DNA from: Ruminococcaceae bacterium UBA3329
Lineage (GTDB): Bacteria > Bacillota > Clostridia > Oscillospirales > Acutalibacteraceae
Assembly: GCA_002361875.1 (NCBI GenBank)
Contig: DERX01000069.1
Location: 531 to 6,341, forward strand
Reading direction: 5' to 3'
DNA: 5,811 nucleotides
A program made the position numbers and the translations under genes. Positions 1 through 4,469 of the stretch are shown here, one piece after another; within the stretch, counting starts at the first letter, position 1, and every line of letters starts with the position of its first letter. Under the pieces are notes generated by a model. That model was not told where the DNA came from, did no database searches, and saw only the letters and a list, made by a program, of their open reading frames with translations.

Positions 1-471
1 TCTGCCGATTAAAACGATAGGTGCGTCTGCTCCGCCAAGCTCTTTCCAGTTGGTGATTTCACCCTTGTAAACCGCCGCAATCTGCTCAATTGTTAAATCA
101 TCAACCGCATTTTCGTTGTTCACAATCACTGCAATTCCGTCAATGGCAACAACAGTTTCGTTAAGGTTTGTTTTTTCTTCGTCTTTTAAGTTTCGGCTTG
201 CAAGACCGATATCGCATCTGCCCTCGGCAACTGCCTGAATACCCGCACCCGAGCCTGTCGGATTATATGTAACAGTGGTGTCCGAATGGTCTGCCATATA
301 GGATTCACTCAGGTAGCCGATTACCTTTTCCATTGATGTTGAGCCGTCTGCAGCAACTGTTTGCTTGCTGTTCTGCGTATTAGTAGTTACACCTTTACAC
401 CCTGCAAAAATGCCGATAATTAAGCAAACACTTGCTAAAACTCCGATTACTCCGATAATTGTTTTTTTCAT
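1..471 (-). CDS. pstS: PstS-type phosphate ABC transporter substrate-binding lipoprotein (C-terminus beyond window)
   Basis: Captures phosphate outside the membrane and delivers it to the PstCAB permease. The first 157 residues are visible; the rest lies before position 1. Residues 1-25 form a lipoprotein signal: a basic start (MKK), a hydrophobic core and the lipobox IFAGC with Cys25 as the lipidation site. The mature part carries family phosphate-contact motifs: DGSTSMEKV (residues 42-50), TGSGAGI (72-78) and DIGLASR (87-93), followed by GEITNWKELGG (137-147), typical of PstS. The start is fixed by GGAGG (480-484 on the minus strand) 8 nt upstream of ATG at 471. A Pho box and -10 element lie upstream, so phosphate-starvation control is likely. 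In this family pstC, pstA and pstB usually follow; they would lie outside the window. Identification is firm at family level. Confidence 0.93.
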   Translation of the reverse strand, partial: MKKTIIGVIGVLASVCLIIGIFAGCKGVTTNTQNSKQTVAADGSTSMEKVIGYLSESYMADHSDTTVTYNPTGSGAGIQAVAEGRCDIGLASRNLKDEEKTNLNETVVAIDGIAVIVNNENAVDDLTIEQIAAVYKGEITNWKELGGADAPIVLIGR

Positions 472-512
472 ATGATTATCCTCCATAGATTTCTGTACCT
501 CAGTACAATCAA

Positions 513-568
513 AGTATACACTCTCATATGTTAATTGTGAAAGCAGATGTATGTTAAGCCTATGTTAA
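513..568 (-). promoter_or_regulatory. Pho box and -10 element of pstS
   Basis: On the minus strand two perfect TTAACA hexamers (568-563 and 557-552) start exactly 11 bp apart. TTCACA (541-536) and a further TTAACA (534-529) follow. This matches the known Bacillus PhoP box, TT(A/T/C)ACA repeats on about one helical turn; the first and last hexamers are 34 bp apart, about three turns. A -10 element TATACT (518-513) lies 10 bp past the last hexamer and no good -35 is seen, as is usual for PhoP-activated promoters. Binding by PhoP is inferred. Confidence 0.75.
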
Positions 569-574
569 ATATTC

Positions 575-603
575 TTTACAGGTGCGACTTTCAGCGGTAT
601 AAT
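575..603 (+). promoter_or_regulatory. Sigma-A promoter of the EamA-family gene
   Basis: The -35 element TTTACA (575-580) and -10 element TATAAT (598-603) are separated by 17 bp, close to consensus. The start codon at 634 is about 24 nt past the expected transcription start. The promoter lies back to back with the pstS Pho box (529-568), so PhoP bound there could affect this promoter too; that is inference. Confidence 0.8.
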
Positions 604-633
604 AGCATTAAACCGACGATTGGAGTAATCATT

Positions 634-1046
634 ATGTGGATTGTATTTGCAATACTTTCATCAATATTTGCAGCAGCAACATCTGTATTGGCGAAAAGCG
701 GAATTGAGAAATCGACTCAAATCTTGCAACGGCAATAAGAACGGTTGTGGTCGTTATTATGGCTTGGGGTATGGTGTTCATAACAAATGCTCAAAACGGG
801 CTCAGTGCAATAGGAAAGAAAAGCTGGATTTTCCTCATTCTTTCAGGCGTTGCAACAGGACTGTCCTGGCTCTGCTATTACAAGGCATTGAAAGACGGCA
901 GCGTATCCGTTGTTGTTCCGATAGATAAATTAAGCGTTGTAATAACTATGGTCTTTGCCGCAATATTTTTACACGAGCAATTCACCGCAAAATCAATTAT
1001 CGGATTAATTTTAATAAGCGTCGGAACACTTTTGATGGTAATATAA
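634..1046 (+). pseudogene. Small EamA/DMT-family permease gene, frameshifted
   Basis: A single-EamA-domain membrane protein of the short (about 137-140 residue, five-helix) drug/metabolite transporter type; the substrate is unknown. The first frame, from ATG 634 (GGAG at 622-625, 8 nt spacer), reads MWIVFAILSSIFAAATSVLAK, then leaves the family pattern and stops at 738. The family sequence resumes one frame over as DSNLATAIRTVVVVIMAWGM and continues through KALKDGSVSVVVPIDKLSVV to a stop at 1046. One extra base at the AAA run 709-711 (GAGAAATCGAC) would restore GIEKIDSNLAT and give a 137-residue protein of normal length. Both halves are otherwise well conserved, so the lesion is recent or a sequence error. 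As written, the gene yields only a 34-residue fragment. Its promoter is strong. Confidence 0.88.
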
Positions 1047-1060
1047 ATACATTTTGCAAT

Positions 1061-1099
1061 AAAAAAAGCAGAGGCGATTCAGGATTTGAACACCCCTGC
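1061..1099 (-). terminator. Rho-independent terminator of crcB
   Basis: Read on the minus strand, GCAGGGGU (1099-1092) pairs with GCCUCUGC (1075-1068) using two G-U wobbles. An inner UUCA/UGAA stem (1090-1087 with 1081-1078) caps it, and seven U follow (1067-1061). On the plus strand the two wobbles become A/C mismatches, so the hairpin works in the minus direction. It lies 84 bp beyond the crcB stop. Confidence 0.75.
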
Positions 1100-1125
1100 C
1101 TCAAAATATGATGACGAACAATATA

Positions 1126-1174
1126 AAAGGCAAGGAATAAAAATCCAGGCAAGGAATAAAAATCCTTTGCCTTT
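1126..1174. terminator. Hairpin with 19-bp tandem duplication between the convergent genes
   Basis: The unit aggcaaggaataaaaatcc occurs twice in perfect tandem (1128-1146 and 1147-1165). It is followed by tttgcct, which pairs with either copy of AGGCAAGG with one bulged base. T-rich tracts flank both sides, so it could terminate in either direction, ending the EamA transcript on the plus strand. The duplication offers two alternative left arms for one right arm. Confidence 0.5.
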
Positions 1175-1182
1175 ATCTTTCG

Positions 1183-1547
1183 TTATTTCAACACTAACGA
1201 TGGCAGCATTACAGCCAAAACGCCAACAGCTATACTTGCAATAACATATATAATAGCAATCACAACTGAACCACTTTTTATCAGTTCTGCCGTTTCAAGA
1301 GAAAATGTAGAAAAGGTTGTAAAACCACCACATATTCCAACTTTTAAAAAGAGTAATAATTTCGGATCATGTTTTCATTTTTTGATACAGCAAAAGCTAT
1401 ACATCCGATTACAAAAGCACCAATAATATTTATGATAAAAGTATTAATCGGAAATGATTCAGGATTCTTAATCGGTATCAGGCTTATCAAATATCTTAAA
1501 ACTGCACCAATAAATCCGCCCAAACCCACTAACAAGCAATTTAACAT
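1183..1547 (-). pseudogene. crcB: CrcB/Fluc fluoride channel gene, frameshifted
   Basis: CrcB/Fluc proteins are small four-helix membrane channels that work as dual-topology dimers and export fluoride. From ATG 1547 (GAGG at 1556-1559, 8 nt spacer) the first frame reads MLNCLLVGLGGFIGAVLRYL with the family GGxxGxxxRY motif, then PINTFIINIIGAFVIGC, and stops at 1344 after a non-family tail. The family sequence resumes in the next frame as DPKLLLFLKVGICGGFTTFS, containing the hallmark GGxTTFSTF, and ends in AVMLPSLVLK with TAA at 1183-1185. One extra A in the GAAAAC run near 1371-1374 would give ...SKNEKHDPK... and a normal 121-residue protein. As written, helices 3 and 4 are lost and the channel should not work. 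No fluoride riboswitch fits in the short leader. Confidence 0.9.
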
Positions 1548-1580
1548 TTTTTCAACCTCAACACAAAATTTTCAACTAAT

Positions 1581-1608
1581 ATTATATCATATAAAATGAT
1601 GATTTCAA
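1581..1608 (-). promoter_or_regulatory. Promoter of crcB
   Basis: On the minus strand TTGAAA (1608-1603) and TATAAT (1586-1581) are separated by 16 bp. The start codon at 1547 follows about 28 nt after the predicted transcription start, which leaves no room for a riboswitch aptamer. Confidence 0.75.
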
Positions 1609-1617
1609 TATGGCATA

Positions 1618-1704
1618 TCTCTCGAAAGTCTCTCACCTAAACGCTCCCGGTCGCTCTCGGTAGGTTTTGAAAATTGCAATTTTTTAGGTCTCTGAAAGTC
1701 TCAC
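1618..1704. repeat. Block of short direct and inverted repeats of unknown role
   Basis: A near-identical word lies at both ends: tctctcgaaagtctctcac (1618-1636) and tctctgaaagtctcac (1689-1704). Inside, CGCTCCCGGT (1642-1651) is followed at once by CGCTCTCGGT (1652-1661). ACCTA (1635-1639) can pair with TAGGT at 1661-1665 or at 1685-1689, and AAAATTGCAATTTT (1670-1683) is a perfect 14-bp palindrome. There is no credible coding frame. The arrangement resembles a recombination or attachment site or a structured RNA, but I do not recognise it. Confidence 0.55.
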
Positions 1705-1721
1705 AGAAAACTTCAGCAAAA

Positions 1722-1771
1722 CAAAAAAGAAAAAATCGCCCTTAAATCTACAGCGGATTGAGGACGATTTT
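1722..1771 (-). terminator. Strong minus-strand terminator
   Basis: On the minus strand AAAAUCGUCCU (1771-1761) pairs with AGGGCGAUUUU (1742-1732) over 11 bp with one U-G wobble. An inner AAUC/GAUU stem caps it, and the tail UUUUUUCUUUUUUG follows. The wobble becomes a mismatch on the plus strand, which fixes the direction. No protein gene lies directly upstream of it on that strand, so it may back up the terminators at 1798-1827 and 1951-1981. Confidence 0.7.
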
Positions 1772-1797
1772 GGACTATTTGAGCCTATTTCACATAG

Positions 1798-1827
1798 AAA
1801 AAGCGGTGACATCTATAATGTCACCGC
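1798..1827 (-). terminator. Minus-strand terminator with perfect 10-bp stem
   Basis: GCGGTGACAT (1803-1812) and ATGTCACCGC (1818-1827) form a perfect 10-bp stem with a 5-nt loop. Read on the minus strand it is followed by five T (1802-1798). It ends whatever minus-strand RNA comes from the tRNA-like patch above it. Confidence 0.65.
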
Positions 1828-1831
1828 CTGC

Positions 1832-1947
1832 TGGCAGAGGCATAAGAACCTGCACGCAAGCGTGCAGAACCTTGGCGGCGCGGACTTCGCCCGCTTGCTA
1901 AAGGATTCAAATGATTATAATTTAAGGTTCGAATCCTTTTTTATCCA
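1832..1947. repeat. Patch of tRNA-Gln-like fragments and hairpins
   Basis: tggcagaggca (1832-1842) exactly repeats the 3' end of the tRNA-Gln gene (1990-2000), and the next four bases (taag against caag) also match but for one. GAACCTTG (1867-1874) repeats the other side of the tRNA T arm. Between them, in place of GATTC, sits a perfect hairpin CTGCACGC/GCGTGCAG (1850-1867). GCGG/CCGC closing the loop ACTTCGC follows (1880-1894). Then comes AAAGGATTC/GAATCCTTT (1900-1908 with 1931-1939) plus six T, enclosing the T-arm sequence AAGGTTCGAATCCTT (1924-1938) inverted relative to tRNA-Gln. No complete tRNA can be folded here. It may be the scar of an element that used the tRNA, or a decayed tRNA copy. 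Confidence 0.6.
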
Positions 1948-1950
1948 AAC

Positions 1951-1981
1951 GAAAAACAAAAGCACCGAAAAAATCGGCGCT
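1951..1981 (-). terminator. Terminator of tRNA-Gln
   Basis: On the minus strand AGCGCCGA (1981-1974) pairs with UCGGUGCU (1968-1961), including one G-U wobble that would be an A/C mismatch on the other strand. The tail UUUGUUUUUC follows. It starts 9 nt after the tRNA CCA end. Confidence 0.8.
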
Positions 1982-1989
1982 TTCATTTT

Positions 1990-2063
1990 TGGCAGAGGCA
2001 CAAGGATTCGAACCTTGAATGACGGAGTCAGAGTCCGGAGTGTTACCGTTACACTATGCCTCT
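1990..2063 (-). tRNA. tRNA-Gln (anticodon CUG)
   Basis: Decodes the glutamine codon CAG. It folds as a full cloverleaf: acceptor AGAGGCA/TGCCTCT, D arm GTGT-AACGGTA-ACAC, anticodon stem CCGGA/TCCGT (the 27-43 pair is a C/T mismatch), anticodon loop CTCTGAC with CTG at 34-36, variable loop CATT, and T arm CAAGG-TTCGAAT-CCTTG. The discriminator is G, and CCA is encoded (1992-1990). The body is 71 nt without CCA. It has its own promoter and terminator, so it is a one-gene unit. Its 3' end is partly repeated at 1832-1874. Confidence 0.95.
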
Positions 2064-2091
2064 ATATTCAGTTTTCTCAACTGCGAATGAT

Positions 2092-2120
2092 ATTATATAT
2101 TATCTTAAAAATATTGTCAA
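2092..2120 (-). promoter_or_regulatory. Consensus promoter of tRNA-Gln
   Basis: On the minus strand there is a perfect TTGACA (2120-2115), a 17-bp spacer and a perfect TATAAT (2097-2092), expected for a strong stable-RNA promoter. The mature 5' end at 2063 is about 22 nt past the predicted start. An inverted repeat GTTTTT-AGTC-AAAAAC (2123-2138) lies directly upstream of the -35. Confidence 0.88.
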
Positions 2121-2188
2121 GTGTTTTTAGTCAAAAACATTCACTAAAACGAATGAAATATTTATACGCCTTTTATCGGCGATTTTTC

Positions 2189-2217
2189 TTTGCTTTAAAC
2201 GGCGTTTGTGTTACAAT
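2189..2217 (+). promoter_or_regulatory. Probable promoter of the GPH symporter
   Basis: An extended -10, TGTTACAAT (2209-2217), lies 17 bp after a weak -35 TTTGCT (2189-2194). The small palindrome AAACGGCGTTT (2197-2207) sits between the two elements and could be an operator for a sugar-responsive repressor; that is speculation. Confidence 0.5.
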
Positions 2218-2255
2218 ATAAAAGGAGTGTTATTTTTAAAAAGGGGAGTGTATTT

Positions 2256-3707
2256 ATGAAATACGTAAGCACAAAGGAAAAGGTTAACTATTATGCGGGG
2301 CTCTCGGGACAAAATCTTGTTTATTCACTTATCGGAGCATCATTTTTTACATATTTTATGACCGATATTGCGCTTTTTCCCGCAATAGTTGTTTCGGCTT
2401 TGCTTATAATTATGAAGGTTTGGGACGGAATAAACGACCCGATTGTCGGCTCATTTATCGATAAGCACACATTTAAAAACGGTGAGAAACTCAGGCCGTT
2501 TTTGAAATATACCCCTTTGCCCGTGGGCGTTTTCACGGTTCTTATGTTTCTTGTCTTTTCAACCAGGGAAGACCTTTTGTGGCTTCGGGTTGCATACTTT
2601 GTAATTATGTACATCTGCTGGGATTTGGCTTATACCGTTCAGGACGTTGCAATTTGGGGGATAACCGCCAGCGTTTCGCCTGACAGCGGCGAGCGTGACA
2701 AATTTGTTCAGTGGGCAAGAACGATAGGCTCAATTGTATACAGCATATTCAGCACGATTATTCCCATGGCACTTGAAATGATTGCGAATGTAACAGGCGT
2801 TTCAATTCGTTTTATGACTCTTGTTTTTGCCATTATATTCGGTCTTGGCGGCGCAATGATAAGCTACCGTTCTTATTTAGCACAGGAGAGAGTTCGGGTT
2901 TTGCAATCGACCAAGCAGGAGTCAATGCTTGAAAGCTTCTCACTGCTTTTTAAGAATAAAATGATGATGCTTGTAGTGCTTGCAAATCTTCTGGGTGCAG
3001 TCGGCTTCGGCGGCAATCTTGTGACATATTTCTTTAAATACAAAATCCCTGCTGACTTTATTCCCTCTGACGGCATATTCGGCTTTATAGGTGCATTGGG
3101 TCTTACAACAATTTATTTTGCGATAACGGGCTGCCTCGGTTTTATCGGTATGATGATGGCGGATAAACTGAAGAAGTGGTTCAAAGGATATGTTAATGTG
3201 CTGATTTTTATGCAGGCGGTAAATATTGTTTTCCGTGTAATTGCTTATTTCGTAGGCTATCAGGGCAATATGCTTTGGATTTCAATGGTAATAATCGGTA
3301 TCGGCACAATACCGCTCGGTGCGCAGTCTATTGCTCAGACCTCGATTTTCTGTGACAGTATTGATTATATGGAGTGGAAAACGGGCAAACGCACAGAGGG
3401 TATAACATTTTCTATGCAGACCTCATTTACCAAGATTTCAAGCGGAATTACCGCAGGGCTTGCAATGCTCGCTCTTCATCTTTTGAAATACAACGCAATT
3501 CCCGACGCCGAGGGGGCAGTTTATTTAGGCACACAGACAGCCGCTTTCGACAATTGGATTTGGCCGCTTGTAATTTTAACTCCTGCAATAGCGTCTTTGC
3601 TTTATATCATTCCTCTGCTCTTTATCCGCTACACTCCCGAAGAGCGTGCAAAGGTTGAGGCAGACCTTAAAGAAAGACGTGAAAAAGCAGGAACAATTGC
3701 GGAATAA
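2256..3707 (+). CDS. GPH-family glycoside:cation symporter
   Basis: A 483-residue inner-membrane carrier of the glycoside-pentoside-hexuronide:cation symporter family (MelB-like, major facilitator fold, about 12 helices), expected to bring in a sugar with Na+ or H+. The family signatures are plain: WDGINDPIVG (residues 56-65) with the following FIDK and GEKLRPF (76-82) in the first cytoplasmic loop, and CDSIDYMEWKTGKRTEG (366-382) late in the second half. The tail RYTPEERAKVEADLKERREK is a cytoplasmic charged helix. The frame is open upstream to 2208, but AGGGGAG (2242-2248) lies 7 nt before ATG 2256, making that the start. A similar word, aaaggagtgttattt, lies 20 bp earlier with no start codon at the right distance. 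No glycosidase or regulator is adjacent, so the substrate cannot be named. A terminator follows directly. Confidence 0.93.
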   Translation: MKYVSTKEKVNYYAGLSGQNLVYSLIGASFFTYFMTDIALFPAIVVSALLIIMKVWDGINDPIVGSFIDKHTFKNGEKLRPFLKYTPLPVGVFTVLMFLVFSTREDLLWLRVAYFVIMYICWDLAYTVQDVAIWGITASVSPDSGERDKFVQWARTIGSIVYSIFSTIIPMALEMIANVTGVSIRFMTLVFAIIFGLGGAMISYRSYLAQERVRVLQSTKQESMLESFSLLFKNKMMMLVVLANLLGAVGFGGNLVTYFFKYKIPADFIPSDGIFGFIGALGLTTIYFAITGCLGFIGMMMADKLKKWFKGYVNVLIFMQAVNIVFRVIAYFVGYQGNMLWISMVIIGIGTIPLGAQSIAQTSIFCDSIDYMEWKTGKRTEGITFSMQTSFTKISSGITAGLAMLALHLLKYNAIPDAEGAVYLGTQTAAFDNWIWPLVILTPAIASLLYIIPLLFIRYTPEERAKVEADLKERREKAGTIAE

Positions 3708-3741
3708 CATATTGAGATAAAATATCGGCAATAACAGCTGA

Positions 3742-3772
3742 AACGGGCAGAAGTGAAATCTGTCCGTTTTTT
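3742..3772 (+). terminator. Rho-independent terminator of the GPH symporter gene
   Basis: AACGGGCAGA (3742-3751) pairs with TCTGTCCGTT (3759-3768) over 10 bp with one G-U wobble and a 7-nt loop, followed by a run of six T (3767-3772). It lies 34 bp after the stop codon. Confidence 0.9.
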
Positions 3773-3829
3773 ACTTCTGGCTTATTGTGAATTTACCGTA
3801 CGGAACTTAATTTTCAGTTCGCAAAAATT

Positions 3830-3850
3830 CGTTCCCTCACCGAGGGAGCG
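3830..3850. repeat. Hairpin CGTTCCCTC-ACC-GAGGGAGCG
   Basis: A 9-bp stem with one G-T pair and a 3-nt loop. It opens the gene-free stretch 3773-4469. The GAGGGAG word recurs at 3946-3952 and 4026-4032, marking these as pieces of one decayed repeat family. No T-run follows, so it is not a usual terminator. Confidence 0.6.
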
Positions 3851-3872
3851 GAAGAAATATCAACACACCTCG

Positions 3873-3898
3873 TGCGGAACGGATTCATCCGTTCCGCA
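3873..3898. repeat. Perfect 26-bp palindrome with GCGGAACG arms
   Basis: TGCGGAACGGAT (3873-3884) and ATCCGTTCCGCA (3887-3898) form a perfect 12-bp stem around TC. It shares the outer arms GCGGAACG and CGTTCC, at the same 8-nt spacing, with the hairpin at 3968-3989, while the central 8 bases differ (GATTCATC here). Confidence 0.75.
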
Positions 3899-3922
3899 AA
3901 AGCTGTTGTCTCGTTAAGGATG

Positions 3923-4067
3923 TTGGATTTGTAATAGTAAAGACCGAGGGAGTTTGCAGTTTTTCCGGCGGAACGCAATAATGCGTTCCCTACGACCGGT
4001 TCTGTGCGGTTAGTCTTTTAAACTTTGAGGGAGCTGGATTTTCAACAGCAAAGAATGAAGGAATTTG
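3923..4067 (+). repeat. Two diverged 34-bp direct repeats
   Basis: Positions 3923-3956 and 4034-4067 align without gaps at 25 of 34 bases. Shared words include TGGATTT, AAAGA and TTTG, and both copies have a GAGGG-like core. The copies are 111 bp apart. They look like old copies of one intergenic repeat; no frame through them is credible. Confidence 0.55.
3965..3999. repeat. Hairpin with GCGGAACG arm, second copy
   Basis: GGAACGCA (3970-3977) and TGCGTTCC (3982-3989) form an 8-bp stem with loop ATAA. An outer CCGG/CCGG pair (3965-3968 with 3996-3999) brackets it. The central 8 bases are CAATAATG against GATTCATC in the copy at 3873-3898; both centres pair with themselves, so the stem is kept though the bases differ. 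Confidence 0.65.
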
Positions 4068-4120
4068 TCACCTCAAAAACATAGATATTCCGAAATTTAG
4101 GGCAGGGGATTGTTTTCGTT

Positions 4121-4271
4121 TTGTAGGGACATCCAACTCGGCTGTCCGAAATAAAAGATGTAAAAAAGTTTGTTTTTTCATCATGGTGCGCCGAGTTACG
4201 GCTACGCCAAGACCCTTTTGTCCGCTTCGCTGACATTTCCCCTTGCAGGGGAATAACGTCGCACCCTACAA
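4121..4271. repeat. 151-bp element bounded by TTGTAGGG/CCCTACAA
   Basis: Perfect 8-bp inverted ends (4121-4128 and 4264-4271) enclose five hairpins: GGACA/TGTCC (4127-4147); GATG-T-AAAAAA/TTTTTT-CATC (4157-4182); TGGTG..GCCG/CGGC..CGCCA (4184-4209); TGTC/GACA with CTTCGC in the loop (4219-4235); and TTCCCC/GGGGAA (4237-4253). The first (read on the minus strand) and third share the loop-side word GCCGAGTT. There is no obvious target-site duplication and no gene. It could be a small non-autonomous mobile element or a cluster of palindromic repeats. Confidence 0.5.
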
Positions 4272-4342
4272 GCAGAGGAACTGGACAGATTATAATATGA
4301 AGTGCAACAGACTGGAAAAAGGAACAGACAAAAACGAAAAAC

Positions 4343-4364
4343 GGTCAGGCGTGGAAACCTGACC
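4343..4364 (+). repeat. Hairpin with conserved loop CGTGGAAA
   Basis: GGTCAGG (4343-4349) pairs perfectly with CCTGACC (4358-4364) around the 8-nt loop CGTGGAAA. The same loop, with at most two changes, sits on different stems at 5745-5766 (minus-strand reading) and 5792-5811. No T-run follows. Confidence 0.7.
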
Positions 4365-4388
4365 CTATAAAGTTCGAAAAAATCCAAT

Positions 4389-4428
4389 AATATCAAAATC
4401 AACATGGCATACCGTTTGGTATGCCATG
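4389..4428 (-). terminator. Terminator of the flavodiiron gene
   Basis: CATGGCATACC (4403-4413) and GGTATGCCATG (4418-4428) form a perfect 11-bp stem with a 4-nt loop. On the minus strand the tail is TTGATTTTGATATT: T-rich but interrupted. It lies 41 bp beyond the flavodiiron stop codon, so its position fits. Confidence 0.65.
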
Positions 4429-4469
4429 AATTTGTTGTGTTGTTAATATGAAATGAATGTTTTTATATC

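Noticed and set aside
641..928. Open frame of 95 codons overlapping the EamA gene
   Set aside because: It is the third frame of the permease gene; the family sequence lies in the other two frames.
634..1046. Programmed frameshifting in the EamA gene
   Set aside because: No slippery heptamer, stimulatory hairpin or in-frame overlap typical of recoding is visible; mutation or sequence error is simpler.
1061..1099. Looks like the 3' end of a tRNA (gcagaggc...ggatttgaac)
   Set aside because: It does not give a paired T arm or acceptor, and the minus strand folds into a proper terminator stem with seven U.
1548..1620. Fluoride riboswitch expected before crcB
   Set aside because: The promoter places the transcription start about 28 nt before ATG, too short for the aptamer, and no aptamer-like pseudoknot motif is seen.
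1862..2221. Open frame of 119 codons on the plus strand
   Set aside because: It runs through the tRNA-like patch and antisense through tRNA-Gln, has no ribosome site and no protein-like composition.
4042..4405. Two overlapping minus-strand open frames of 64 and 67 codons
   Set aside because: They translate the hairpin repeats (4121-4271 and 4343-4364), lack ribosome sites and show no domain; such frames arise from palindromic repeats.
3773..4469. CRISPR array suggested by many repeats
   Set aside because: Repeats differ in sequence and spacing and there are no regular spacers or cas genes.
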